Numbered from the stretch's first letter, positions 16,033-24,471 are shown. The stretch: 35,239 bases of DNA from Clostridiales bacterium (GCA_015058205.1 SVCS01000005.1:1-35239), one strand, 5' to 3'. Notes: a model not told the origin generated them from the letters alone. Translations and numbers: made by a program.

Positions 16033-16998
16033 TTATTCTTCCGGCGGGTAGATCTTATCCAGCCGCTTCAGCCAGCTGCCGCATGGACACTCCCCGAAAA
16101 TCCACCTGCTGTAATAACCGGTTCTGTATCTGACCAGCGGTGCGCTGTCTCTATTAAGTGTAGTAAAGACGATTTCACCATAGTTGCTGAATCCCGGCGT
16201 CTTCGGCGACTCTGTACGGACCACTTCCCCCGTCACCGGGTTGATGAGTTCGATGAAGATATCTGTCTCACGGATGTGGCTGCCTTTGCCGTAACCGCAG
16301 CTGACGGCAAACCCGAGACCCACGTCAGCAACATCGCTGAATTCGAAAATCATGGCCTGGAAGGTTTCCTCCAACATCATGACGGTCTTGTTCGGCGCCA
16401 GTCCTCCGCTTAACAGAACGCTTCTCAGGTAAATCTCATCAGCGCCCGCTTCTGCCTGACGCGCCGCTGCTCTGGCCAGCGCTACCATGTGGGTCGGACT
16501 TGCGATGACACAGGTGACACCTTCGTCCCGAATCAACTGGAGAATCTGTTCCGCCTCTTCCCGTCCGCCTGACTGGGTTTGTGTAAATGCTTCTCCATAT
16601 GCAATTGTCTTGGCGCCTATGCGTGTCGCTGCGTCGGCGAAGAACGTTCCTGCCCTGCCGTCCTCGGAAGGAAGGAGAATCAGAACGTTGTCTGTCTCAT
16701 CGACAACCAGTTTCAGTCCCCCTGTGTAGAAGTCCAGTTCATGCTGCAGATCCGCCTCGCTGAGCTGCAGCGCAGAATTGTCCCCATTGCCTAGCTGCCC
16801 GTTTGCGCGCAGCTGCTCCTTTGTCGTAAATGGAACGTTGGCCCATCTGTCACAGCCGGTTCCGTCCAGGATCTTCTGCAGTTTTTCTCTTGTGTAAATA
16901 TCGATTGCCTGACGCAGGGTTGCAACAGCCAGGTCGGGTCTTCCGCCAAGCTCCTCGCTCAGAAACTCTGCTGTCCAAATATCTAAATCCAGTGCCAT
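16033..16998 (-). CDS. Adenylate-forming CoA ligase-like protein lacking the nucleotide P-loop
   Basis: The 321 residues resemble phenylacetate-CoA ligase-like proteins: WANVPFTTKEQLRANGQ near residue 55, LSEADLQHELDFYTGG, then VLILLP, VCVIASPTHMVALARA, and the late ligase region GEIVFTTLNRDSAPLVRYRT. The chain ends soon after ECPCGSWLKRLDKI and so lacks most of the C-terminal lid domain. Between TTKEQLRAN and LSEADL, where relatives carry the nucleotide-binding T/S-S-G-T/S-T-G-x-P loop, there is only a short GQLGNGDNSALQ. The reading frame is intact, so this looks like a clean loss rather than a frameshift. I recall DVU_1553-type ligases next to XdhC and TrsM. Activity as a ligase is doubtful. 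Confidence 0.7.
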   Translation of the reverse strand: MALDLDIWTAEFLSEELGGRPDLAVATLRQAIDIYTREKLQKILDGTGCDRWANVPFTTKEQLRANGQLGNGDNSALQLSEADLQHELDFYTGGLKLVVDETDNVLILLPSEDGRAGTFFADAATRIGAKTIAYGEAFTQTQSGGREEAEQILQLIRDEGVTCVIASPTHMVALARAAARQAEAGADEIYLRSVLLSGGLAPNKTVMMLEETFQAMIFEFSDVADVGLGFAVSCGYGKGSHIRETDIFIELINPVTGEVVRTESPKTPGFSNYGEIVFTTLNRDSAPLVRYRTGYYSRWIFGECPCGSWLKRLDKIYPPEE

Positions 16999-17040
16999 AT
17001 CTTATCCTTTCGCACTTGCCATAACGTCTATTGTCGCCGT

Positions 17041-17730
17041 CTATACGATGGCCTTCTGTGCCACCAGAATGAAATATCCTATCTCACGCTTCTTACCGCC
17101 GCTCTCTGTCTTCACGTCAGTGTAAACATCCTCTGCTCCAATTTCGATTCCTGCATCCTCAAAGGCCAGCACCTTCATGCCCAACTCCTCTTCGATCATT
17201 CTGATCAGCGGTTCTCTGAAGAATGCGCCGCCGAAGCAGAAACTGGTGAAGTGACTCGGCGTCCCCGCCTCGCAGTCCCCTTCGTTATGAGGCATGTGCG
17301 CCTGACGGGCCGCTTCCATGGCCACTACTTTCAGCTGCTGGGCATCCGGATCTTTCTCGTAATAGTCTGTGATGATTAGTCTGCCGCCCTTTTTCAGCAC
17401 GCAGTAAGCTTCGTGGAGGGCTTCGTCCGGCTGGGGCATGGTGCTCAGCGTACACTCGCTGATAATACCGTCGAAGGTATAGGACATATAATCATCCATA
17501 AATCCGCCGTCCCCGAACTTCACATTGATGCCCGGATAGTCCTTCTTGGCCTTATCGATCTTAGCCAGATTGATGTCGATACCTTCCGCCTTCAGTCCCA
17601 TCTTGTTGAGACGATCGACGGTGTCGCCTTCTCCGCAGCCTACATCCAGGATGCGGCTTCCCATCTTGTAGTTTGCTATTTCAAGGGCTTTGTCGGTGAT
17701 TTCGAATCCGCCCGGTCTTGCGATTGCCAT
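17041..17730 (-). CDS. trsM: TrsM-like (DVU_1556 family) SAM-dependent methyltransferase
   Basis: This is a 229-residue class I methyltransferase. The SAM-binding motif ILDVGCGEGDTVDRL is near residue 28, with GIDINLAKIDKAKKDYP and IISECTLSTMPQPDEALHEA following. The mid-protein stretch GDCEAGTPSHFTSFCFGG with two cysteines is unlike ordinary ubiquinone-type methyltransferases. Its position before the ligase-like, XdhC and NTP transferase genes matches the cluster I remember as holding TrsM and the radical SAM protein TrsS. No trsS or C-GCAxxG-C-C gene is present here. The substrate is unknown. A TATAAT lies about 45 bases upstream of the start. Confidence 0.75.
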   Translation of the reverse strand: MAIARPGGFEITDKALEIANYKMGSRILDVGCGEGDTVDRLNKMGLKAEGIDINLAKIDKAKKDYPGINVKFGDGGFMDDYMSYTFDGIISECTLSTMPQPDEALHEAYCVLKKGGRLIITDYYEKDPDAQQLKVVAMEAARQAHMPHNEGDCEAGTPSHFTSFCFGGAFFREPLIRMIEEELGMKVLAFEDAGIEIGAEDVYTDVKTESGGKKREIGYFILVAQKAIV

Positions 17731-17776
17731 GTTTTTTCCTCCGATTTCACATTATCCGAATGTATATTATAACATG

Positions 17777-17813
17777 AAAAAAGGCAGCAGTCTGTATCCT
17801 CTGCAGCCTTTTT
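17777..17813 (-). terminator. Terminator of the molybdenum operon
   Basis: On the minus strand AAAAAGGCTGCAG and CTGCTGCCTTTTTT pair with one mismatch around a ten-base loop. It lies after the molbindin stop and before the trsM leader, dividing the long molybdenum run from the trsM cluster. Confidence 0.75.
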
Positions 17814-17860
17814 GCGTTTTGCATTTACATTGCAAATCTAGCTCCTGATTTGAAAGGTTT

Positions 17861-18073
17861 TTATTTGCCGACCATGACATCAGTCGCCTTGATGACAGCA
17901 ACGGCATCATCACCTACCTTCAGATCCAGCTCTTTGATGGATGTCATGGAAATAGTTGCCGTGATTACGTTCCCTCCCGGAATCTCAATTTTCACGATGC
18001 CGTTTACAGCACCTTCATTTACCTCAACGACTTTTCCTTCAAACTGATTTCTTGCGCTTAATGTGTATTTCAT
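17861..18073 (-). CDS. mop: Molbindin, single TOBE domain
   Basis: Molbindins are about 70-residue proteins that bind molybdate or tungstate as oligomers and buffer it in the cytoplasm. I start it at 18073, where AAGGAGG lies seven bases upstream; the track's longer start adds 17 residues over that site. The 70 residues begin MKYTLSARNQFEGKVV and contain GAVNGIVKIEIPGGNVITA and LKVGDDAVAVIKATDVMVGK, the TOBE pattern. It is the last gene of the molybdenum run. Confidence 0.93.
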   Translation of the reverse strand: MKYTLSARNQFEGKVVEVNEGAVNGIVKIEIPGGNVITATISMTSIKELDLKVGDDAVAVIKATDVMVGK

Positions 18074-18120
18074 AGTATTCCTCCTTGTTTCTTCTTTTTC
18101 CTGCTTACTTTCTTCTCTCG

Positions 18121-18591
18121 TCAAAACGTAAACCGGCCGCTTTTGCCGCCTTCCTTGCTGACGAGGTGGATCTCTTTGATTACCATTCGTTTATCGATGG
18201 CTTTGCACATATCGTAAACGGTCAGTAGCGCTGTGGATACACCAGTCAGCGCTTCCATTTCTACACCGGTCCTGCTGTCCGTAACAGCGCGGCAGATCGC
18301 TTTGATCTCGCAAGCTTCCTTGTCCACCTCGAAAGTGACTTCGGCGTTCGTCAGCGACAGCGGATGGCACATCGGTATGAGATCCGGCGTGCGCTTGGTC
18401 CCCATGATGCCTGCCACTTGTGATACGGTCAGCACGTCTCCCTTCTTGACTTTATTCCCTTTGATCGCATCCATCACTTCACGGCTGACGGAAATGATCC
18501 CTTCCGCGATCGCGACGCGGTGTGTGATATCTTTGCCCGATACATCTACCATACGGGCGTTTCCCTGTTCATCGAAATGTGTAAATTCCAT
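18121..18591 (-). CDS. moaC: Cyclic pyranopterin monophosphate synthase MoaC
   Basis: MoaC turns the MoaA product, 3',8-cyclo-GTP, into cyclic pyranopterin monophosphate, the first stable molybdopterin precursor. The 156 residues match the family, with MVDVSGKDITHRVAIA, the active-site KRTPDLIPMCHPLSL and DSRTGVEMEALTGVS, ending GKSGRF. The start follows TTGGAG. It lies 48 bases after modC and the same distance before the molbindin gene, in the same orientation. Confidence 0.97.
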   Translation of the reverse strand: MEFTHFDEQGNARMVDVSGKDITHRVAIAEGIISVSREVMDAIKGNKVKKGDVLTVSQVAGIMGTKRTPDLIPMCHPLSLTNAEVTFEVDKEACEIKAICRAVTDSRTGVEMEALTGVSTALLTVYDMCKAIDKRMVIKEIHLVSKEGGKSGRFTF

Positions 18592-18639
18592 AATACTTAC
18601 TCCAATGCAAAAGCAACAACAACGCTTTTTTTCGCGAAA

Positions 18640-19740
18640 CTATTTCCGCAAAAGCATGATCGATTCTTCCCGCAGTCTCAGATAGTCCGGTGTCGGTTTT
18701 CCATCCATCTGGACGCGTTCCCTGTCCTGGATAAACCAGCAAATCAGCTCACTAGGATCTTTTCGAAGCGAGCCGCCTGCACCACTGTCCTCCGTACGCG
18801 AATCGCTGTCCTCCGGCAGCAGATAGTATCTGCGTTCAAAAGGCAGTTCATCCACTCCGGACAGATGGAAGGCCAGACAGTTTTTCTGCCGTTCGCCCCA
18901 AATCGGTTCGAAGGCATGCGCTCTGTATCCGACTGCATGAATGTCTTCCGGAATATCCTGCACGAGCTCCAGTGTGATGCCCCAGTCTTTCAGTTTGATG
19001 TGATGGGCATCCAGGCGCTCCGCGGCAGAGAAGTTCTTGCATCCGGTCATGCGTGCGACAGCGACCGTACCCGGATCGTCAAACAATTGTGCGGTTTTCC
19101 CTCTTGCCATAACATGTCCGCTGTCCATGATGAGAAGTTCTTCACTGAATCTGTAGATCTCATCTCTGCTGTGAGATACGAGGATAACCTGTCCCTCGTA
19201 GTCCTCCAGCATTGTCATCATCTCATGCTGCAGACGTTCCTTCAAATGCTCGTCCAACGCAGAGAAAGGCTCATCCAGAAGAATGATGTCCGGTCGGTAC
19301 GCCATGATCCGTGCCAGCGCAACTCTCTGCTGCTGTCCGCCGGAGAGCTGACCCGGCAGATGCTTCTCAAGTCCATGAAGGTGAAATCGTTCAATCATCT
19401 CTGCAACCCGGGTATTCCGTTCTTCATTGGAAAGACCAAGCCCGGCTCCGATGTTCTGGGCGACCGTCATAGTCGGAAACAGCGCATAGTTCTGGAACAT
19501 ATACCCCACTCTTCTCTTCTGGGGCTTCAGATTGATCTTCTGACCGTGGTCAAAAAGGACACGGTCATCAATCAGGATTCTGCCCCCGTCAGGTTTCTCA
19601 ATGCCTGCGATGCTTTTGAGCGTCATGCTCTTACCGCATCCTGACGGTCCCAGAATGCCGATCCGCTTCGCGTCAGAATCAAAGGCTATATCAAGGAAAA
19701 AATCCCCGAGTTTTTTTCTGATATCTATCGCAATGCTCAT
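18640..19740 (-). CDS. modC: Molybdate ABC transporter ATPase ModC
   Basis: This is the ATPase that powers molybdate uptake on the cytoplasmic face. The 366 residues include Walker A GPSGCGKS near residue 32, the Q-loop YMFQNYALFPTMTV, signature LSGGQQQRVALARI and Walker B IILLDEPFSALD. About 130 C-terminal residues after the ABC domain correspond to the TOBE-like regulatory part, but are poorly conserved and include LPEDSDSRTEDSGAGG, a likely flexible loop. It is 16 bases from modB. Confidence 0.94.
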   Translation of the reverse strand: MSIAIDIRKKLGDFFLDIAFDSDAKRIGILGPSGCGKSMTLKSIAGIEKPDGGRILIDDRVLFDHGQKINLKPQKRRVGYMFQNYALFPTMTVAQNIGAGLGLSNEERNTRVAEMIERFHLHGLEKHLPGQLSGGQQQRVALARIMAYRPDIILLDEPFSALDEHLKERLQHEMMTMLEDYEGQVILVSHSRDEIYRFSEELLIMDSGHVMARGKTAQLFDDPGTVAVARMTGCKNFSAAERLDAHHIKLKDWGITLELVQDIPEDIHAVGYRAHAFEPIWGERQKNCLAFHLSGVDELPFERRYYLLPEDSDSRTEDSGAGGSLRKDPSELICWFIQDRERVQMDGKPTPDYLRLREESIMLLRK

Positions 19741-19756
19741 AGGATTCCAACGTCCT

Positions 19757-20452
19757 CTACCAACGCTTTATATTCTTCATTCGGCTTCCCGTCACCAAGT
19801 TTACCAAAAAGATGATAACAAAGGCAATCAGGAGTACGACAACGACCCAGAATCCCGCCGTCACGAAGTCTCCGTCCTGGATGACCATGGCGATTCTCTG
19901 AGAAATGGTCCCTGTCTTGCCCGGAATATTGCCGGCGAGCATGGATGTGGCTCCGTATTCCCCCATGGCTCTTGCGAAGGTCAGAATCGTTCCGGAGGCG
20001 ATTCCAGGTCCCGCTGTCGGAACCACGATTCTCCAGAAGATGTTCATTTCCGACATGCCCAGTGTCCTGCCTGCATAGACAAGATTGGCGTCGATCTGCT
20101 CAAATGCAGCACGCGCATTTCTATACATAAGCGGGAACGCGATGACTGTTGCTGCCAGGATACAGCCGAGCCAGGTATGTACGACTTGAATGTCCAGTTG
20201 CTGATCCAGGAAGATTCCAATCGGTCTCCTTCTGGAAAAAATGAGCAGAAGGATAAAACCCGCTACAGTCGGCGGAAGTACCATTGGCAAAGTCAGAATA
20301 CCATCGACGATTGCCTTTGCTTTGTATGAAAGTTTGATGACCTTCCTGGCTGCAAAAAGGCCGATGAAAAAAGAAACGATTGTTGCAACAACACCGGTCT
20401 TGAGCGAAATGATGAGCGGACTCCAGTCCAGACTTTCAAGAAATTCCATCAT
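19757..20452 (-). CDS. modB: Molybdate ABC transporter permease ModB
   Basis: This inner-membrane permease forms the molybdate channel with ModC. I start at 20452 (MMEFLESLDWSPLIISLKTG), with GAAGGAC seven bases upstream, giving 231 residues; the longer track start would run through the hairpin after modA. It has about five membrane spans and the cytoplasmic EAA loop GRTLGMSEMNIFWRIVVPTA that contacts ModC. LPMVLPPTVAGF is typical of ModB. It lies between modA and modC. Confidence 0.95.
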   Translation of the reverse strand: MMEFLESLDWSPLIISLKTGVVATIVSFFIGLFAARKVIKLSYKAKAIVDGILTLPMVLPPTVAGFILLLIFSRRRPIGIFLDQQLDIQVVHTWLGCILAATVIAFPLMYRNARAAFEQIDANLVYAGRTLGMSEMNIFWRIVVPTAGPGIASGTILTFARAMGEYGATSMLAGNIPGKTGTISQRIAMVIQDGDFVTAGFWVVVVLLIAFVIIFLVNLVTGSRMKNIKRW

Positions 20453-20490
20453 GATATAACGTCCTTCATTTGATTCTAAAAAATACAGAG

Positions 20491-20518
20491 TCCCGGTCAG
20501 AGAATCTTCTGACCGGGA
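20491..20518 (-). terminator. Hairpin between modA and modB, possible attenuator
   Basis: TCCCGGTCAG and CTGACCGGGA form a perfect ten-pair stem with an eight-base loop. On the minus strand the T-run TTTTTT starts about eight bases after the stem. This may be a weak terminator, lowering modBC expression relative to the binding protein modA, or it may protect the modA mRNA end. Confidence 0.65.
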
Positions 20519-20564
20519 TCTTATATGCTTGATCAATCAATGTGCTTTTGCTCTGCATCAATGC

Positions 20565-21416
20565 TTACTCTACATCAATGTCGAAGAGATGCGTTTCATA
20601 AACCGACTTCGCATTGTCATTGGTCAGGTATTCAAGTACTGCCGCTGCAGCTTCGTTTTCTGCGTCATCAGCATCCTGATTCACGATCTGTGCGATTGGA
20701 TAGATGATGTCGCCTGCAACATCGTAGGAAACAGTCTGCAGAATTTTCACAGAATCTTCCTGTCCATAAGTGTCAGACAGATAAACGGTTCCTACTTCCG
20801 AGGACCCTTCCTGTACTGCTGCCAGAACTTTGCTTACATTGCCCTGTTCGCTGATTTCAACACCGCCCAGCGCATCGGAGACCTCCTGTGTCGTGTAAAC
20901 AGCAGGGTCTTCTGCTTCAGGGAGGACACCTAGATTCATCAGTGCTCTGCGGGTGTATTTCCCTACCGGTACACTGCCGTCAGCCAGTGCGATGCTCTCT
21001 GCATCTCCCAGATTCTCAAGTCCTGTTACCGATGTTTCGCTGTCCGGCTGGGTAATGACGACCAGCTGGTTGTTCAGAACATTGGAGCGAGTTCCCTCAA
21101 CCACAAGGCCTTCGGCTTCCAGATTATCCATGTTCTTCTGCGCAGCGCTGAAGAAAATGTCGCAAGGCGCACCTTCCAGAATCTGCTCTTCCAGTGTTCC
21201 GGAACTGTCGCAGTTGAGCACTACATCAACTCCAGGATTTTCTGCCTCGAAGCTTGCTTCCAACTCCTCAAGGGAAGACTGCATGCTTGCAGCCGCAAAA
21301 ACAATAACTTCTGTGCTCTCTTCCGGCGCTGCGGCTTCTTCCTCACTGCTTCCGCAAGCAGTAAATGCGAATACCATCGCCAGACAAGTGAGCAGCACCA
21401 ATAATGATTTCTTCAT
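20565..21416 (-). CDS. modA: Molybdate-binding lipoprotein ModA
   Basis: ModA is the extracellular, membrane-anchored receptor for molybdate or tungstate. The start at 21416 follows AGGAGGTAGGA; the track's earlier start is inside the previous gene's end. The 283 residues begin with a lipoprotein signal MKKSLLVLLTCLAMVFAF and a lipobox ending TAC, then an acidic linker. VIVFAAASMQSSLEEL, NCDSSGTLEEQI and ALADGSVPVGKYTRRAL are the oxyanion-binding blocks of ModA proteins. It lies 13 bases after the MOSC-MoaB gene and before modB. Confidence 0.96.
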   Translation of the reverse strand: MKKSLLVLLTCLAMVFAFTACGSSEEEAAAPEESTEVIVFAAASMQSSLEELEASFEAENPGVDVVLNCDSSGTLEEQILEGAPCDIFFSAAQKNMDNLEAEGLVVEGTRSNVLNNQLVVITQPDSETSVTGLENLGDAESIALADGSVPVGKYTRRALMNLGVLPEAEDPAVYTTQEVSDALGGVEISEQGNVSKVLAAVQEGSSEVGTVYLSDTYGQEDSVKILQTVSYDVAGDIIYPIAQIVNQDADDAENEAAAAVLEYLTNDNAKSVYETHLFDIDVE

Positions 21417-21429
21417 TCCTACCTCCTGA

Positions 21430-22365
21430 TTACTTTCTCGCACAGTCGGAAGTTCTGCCATTCAGAATCTCCAATCCGTGCTTTAATGAAGACATAATAA
21501 ATTCCATACTCTCTCTGACTGCCTTCGGACTTCCCGGAAGATTGATGATCAATGTTGTTCCGCGAATCCCGGAGACTGCTCTCGAGAGCATCGCACGAGG
21601 AGTCTTGGTCATCGAGTAGGCGCGAATCGCCTCCGATATCCCCGGCGTCATGCGCTCGCAGACTGCTTCTGTCGCTTCAGGCGTGATGTCTCTCGGCGAA
21701 AATCCCGTTCCGCCCGTTGTCATCACAAGGTTTACCTGCCGCTGATCAGCAAGTCTGATGAGCTCCTTTTTTAGTATATCTTCATCATCAGGAATGAGAA
21801 TTGTTTCAACAACATCGTAGCCGTTTTCTGTTAGTATGCCACCAATCAGAGGGCCACTTTCGTCTTTTCTTAGTCCCTGGGCGCCTTTATCGGACAGCGT
21901 GATCCATGCTGCGGTGAATGGCCTTGCAGGGTCCGGCTCGATTTGAACGACTTCGTCGCCAACCTTGATCGCGCCTCCGTGCACTACCCTCGCGAAGACA
22001 CCTTCTCTCGGCATAATGCAGTCGCCGACCATGTGGTAAATCGCACAATGGGTGTGACACTCCTTGCCGATTTGTGTCATCTCCAGGAGCACGTCTCCAA
22101 TGCGGAATCGGGTTCCGACAGGAAGATTCCGAAAATCAAATCCCTCAATGACCAGATTCTCGCCAAAGGCACCGAACTTCACCTCTGCGCCTCTCGCTCT
22201 GAAATCTTCTATCTTTTCAAGACCCAGAAGGCTGACCTGCCTGTGCCAGTTCCCCGCATGGGCATCTCCTTCAATGCCGTAATTTTCTCTAAGCATCGCT
22301 GTTTCAACTTGCTGCTTCTGGGTTCCTTTCTTTTCACTTGTGCAAATTGCGATCAGTTTTCCCAA
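21430..22365 (-). CDS. MOSC domain fused to MoaB/MogA-type molybdopterin adenylyltransferase
   Basis: The protein joins a MOSC domain (about residues 1-150; GIEGDAHAGNWHRQVSLL, GAFGENLVIEG, and IGKECHTHCAIY with its cysteines) to a MoaB/MogA domain (from about AAWITLSDKG, with MTTGGTGFSPRD and LPGSPKAVRESMEFI). MoaB/MogA adenylates molybdopterin before molybdenum insertion; MOSC domains carry sulfur for molybdenum cofactor proteins. I choose a TTG start at 22365 because AAAGGA lies eight bases upstream; the track's TTG at 22407 has no such site but would overlap the moaA stop. With this start it has 311 residues. It lies between moaA and modA. Confidence 0.9.
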   Translation of the reverse strand: MGKLIAICTSEKKGTQKQQVETAMLRENYGIEGDAHAGNWHRQVSLLGLEKIEDFRARGAEVKFGAFGENLVIEGFDFRNLPVGTRFRIGDVLLEMTQIGKECHTHCAIYHMVGDCIMPREGVFARVVHGGAIKVGDEVVQIEPDPARPFTAAWITLSDKGAQGLRKDESGPLIGGILTENGYDVVETILIPDDEDILKKELIRLADQRQVNLVMTTGGTGFSPRDITPEATEAVCERMTPGISEAIRAYSMTKTPRAMLSRAVSGIRGTTLIINLPGSPKAVRESMEFIMSSLKHGLEILNGRTSDCARK

Positions 22366-22403
22366 TTTGTTCGTCCTTTCTGTCTGTTCTTTCCGCTCGC
22401 CCG

Positions 22404-23408
22404 TCAACCGCCGATTTGAGACATGGCTCTCGGTTCCACCGTTGCTCTGTCCTGGAAGGTATGTCCCTGCGGCTTCCTGCGCAAGGTTTCCTCCAGGGCG
22501 TTTCGAATTGCTGCGTCTACATCCGTCTCATCTCCACCTGTTCTCTGTGCTGCATGCAAAGCTTCCTTCAGATCCGTTCCTTCTTCATAGCAAAGGCACG
22601 GCTTGAGCAACCCCAGAGACGTCAGCCTAATGCGGTTGCAACTGTCGCAAAATCTGTGATGCATAGCGCTGATCAATCCGATGGCACCGCCTTTGACCGC
22701 TTCACTGCCCGGCAGTCTGTAATAGACCGCCGGCCCATTGCCGTGAACCCTTTCATCCTTTTCAAGAGAAGGATACTTCTCCTTCAGCCTGCTCAGCGCC
22801 TCATCATTGGAGAGCCCTGTATCCGGATTTCCGAAACCGACAGGCATGATTTCAATGAATCTTACATCGATGCCCTTTTCAAATGCAAAAGCTGCGAAGT
22901 CGCAGATCTCATCTTCGTTGAATTGCTTTTGCAGAAGGCAATTAACTTTCGTTCTGATTCCTTTATCGATACAGGCGTCAATGGCTTCCAGCACATTGGA
23001 GAGCTGACCGCCGCCGGTGATGTGGTGATAGCGATCCTCTCTGAGAGAATCCAGGCTGATGTTCAATCCGTCGATCCCAGCCTCTGCCAGCTCGTCGAGA
23101 TGAGGCAAAAGCTGCTGACCATTTGTCGTCAATGTGACCTGTTCCACACCCGGAAGTTCTTTGATCTCTCGCACCAATGCGGTGCAGCCTCTGCGCACAA
23201 GAGGCTCCCCTCCTGTGATCTTGAACCGCGTGATGCCGATGCTGACTGCCGCTCTGCATATTCGCAGTATTTCCTCATAGGTCAGAATGCGGTTCATGGA
23301 CACCTTCTCGATGCCTTCTTCCGGCATACAATACCGGCATCTGAGGTCGCATCTATCAGTGATGGAAATACGCATATAGTTGATTTCTCTGCCGTAACTG
23401 TCCTTCAT
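22404..23408 (-). CDS. moaA: GTP 3',8-cyclase MoaA (radical SAM)
   Basis: MoaA makes 3',8-cyclo-GTP, the first step of molybdopterin synthesis. The 334 residues carry the radical SAM cluster motif CDLRCRYCMP at about residues 20-29, FKITGGEPLVR, the second C-terminal cluster in CDSCNRIRLTSLGLLKPC, and the C-terminal Gly-Gly (SQIGG) needed for catalysis in the family. Its ATG directly follows the TAA stop of the MoeA-like gene, so the two are translated together. Assignment is secure. Confidence 0.98.
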   Translation of the reverse strand: MKDSYGREINYMRISITDRCDLRCRYCMPEEGIEKVSMNRILTYEEILRICRAAVSIGITRFKITGGEPLVRRGCTALVREIKELPGVEQVTLTTNGQQLLPHLDELAEAGIDGLNISLDSLREDRYHHITGGGQLSNVLEAIDACIDKGIRTKVNCLLQKQFNEDEICDFAAFAFEKGIDVRFIEIMPVGFGNPDTGLSNDEALSRLKEKYPSLEKDERVHGNGPAVYYRLPGSEAVKGGAIGLISAMHHRFCDSCNRIRLTSLGLLKPCLCYEEGTDLKEALHAAQRTGGDETDVDAAIRNALEETLRRKPQGHTFQDRATVEPRAMSQIGG

Positions 23409-24431
23409 TTATTTACCAAACCCGCAGTTCGGGAATGTACACACATCACACCCAAGGCAAAGACCGCCCTGTCCCAGTTTGTCAAAATCTTCTTTGGAAA
23501 GAATCTCTCCTGCCATAACTCTCGGCAGAACGAGATCGAATATCGTTCTCTTCGCATACATGACGCAGCCCGGAAGTCCCATGACCGGAATCTGCTCATC
23601 GCCATAGTAAGCCAGCAGGAACATGGCTCCCGGAAGCACTGGTGCGCCATATGTCACAACTCCGCCGCAGACGTTTCTGATTGCCAGCGGTGTTTTGTCA
23701 TCCGGGTCTACGCTCATTCCTCCAGTGCAGATAATCATATCCGCGCCTGCTTCAATCAGTTCCCTTGCTGCGCTCTCAATATGAGCCGCTTCATCGTCGC
23801 TATATTTATGCCCGATGACTTCTACGCCAAATGCACTGAGCTTATCCACAACAACCGGCGTAAATGTATCCTGAATTCTTCCCAGAAAGACTTCATTACC
23901 TGTTGTTACGATGCCTGCTTTTTTCGGAAGGAACGGCAGCACATTCAGAATCGGTTCTTCGCCCGCCTCCTCCTTGACAGCATCCATCTTCTCTTTTTCT
24001 ATGACGAGTGGAATAATGCGTGTTCCTGCCAGTTTGTCTCCTTTGTGCACCGGGAAGTTCCCATGGCGCGTCGCGATCATCATCTGACCGAAGGAGTTCA
24101 CCATCTCCAGCTTTTTCTCGTCTATTTTAAGCAACCCGTCGCACGCAGCCGTCAGCTCGATTTTGCCTTCCTTGACTTCACCGCGATCGATATTATCACC
24201 CTTGCAGATTGCGCACAGCACCTCTGCCGCGTCATTCTCATGCATCATGGTGTCATCATTTTCCCAGACGTATATATGATCCTTCCCTACGCTCAAAAGC
24301 ACAGGAATGTCCTCTTCCTTTATAATGTGACCTTTTCTGAAAACAGGTCCCTTGCTTACATCTTTGATGATCTGCGTGATATCATGACACAGTACGTGTC
24401 CGACTGCGTCCACAGTTTTGATTTCTTTCAT
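23409..24431 (-). CDS. MoeA/MoaB-like molybdopterin-binding protein with C-terminal Cys motif
   Basis: The 340-residue protein has the molybdopterin-binding fold from about residue 185 (KAGIVTTGNEVFLGRIQD, IICTGGMSVDPDDKTP, PGAMFLLAYYGDEQIPVMG). It has a different N-terminal part (VGHVLCHDITQI, VHKGDKLAGTRIIPLVIE) from classical MoeA. Relatives are annotated simply as molybdopterin-binding protein; they may insert or store the cofactor. The last 16 residues contain C-x2-C-x2-C-x4-C, which could bind a metal or an iron-sulfur cluster. It is the first gene of the molybdenum run. Its TATAAT is at 24472-24477, with an inverted repeat where the -35 would be, suggesting an activator-dependent promoter. 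Confidence 0.88.
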   Translation of the reverse strand: MKEIKTVDAVGHVLCHDITQIIKDVSKGPVFRKGHIIKEEDIPVLLSVGKDHIYVWENDDTMMHENDAAEVLCAICKGDNIDRGEVKEGKIELTAACDGLLKIDEKKLEMVNSFGQMMIATRHGNFPVHKGDKLAGTRIIPLVIEKEKMDAVKEEAGEEPILNVLPFLPKKAGIVTTGNEVFLGRIQDTFTPVVVDKLSAFGVEVIGHKYSDDEAAHIESAARELIEAGADMIICTGGMSVDPDDKTPLAIRNVCGGVVTYGAPVLPGAMFLLAYYGDEQIPVMGLPGCVMYAKRTIFDLVLPRVMAGEILSKEDFDKLGQGGLCLGCDVCTFPNCGFGK

Positions 24432-24471
24432 TCGGCTTCTTCCTCTTCTCTGCTATATTGATATATGATTC

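Noticed and set aside
18520-19644. Plus-strand ORF of 374 residues
   Set aside because: Antisense to modC with intact ABC motifs; rich in Cys, His and Arg as shadow frames are.
22338-24461. Plus-strand ORF of 707 residues
   Set aside because: It is antisense to moaA, the MoeA-like gene and part of the MOSC-MoaB gene, all with clear motifs; it has no recognisable domains and reads as a shadow frame.
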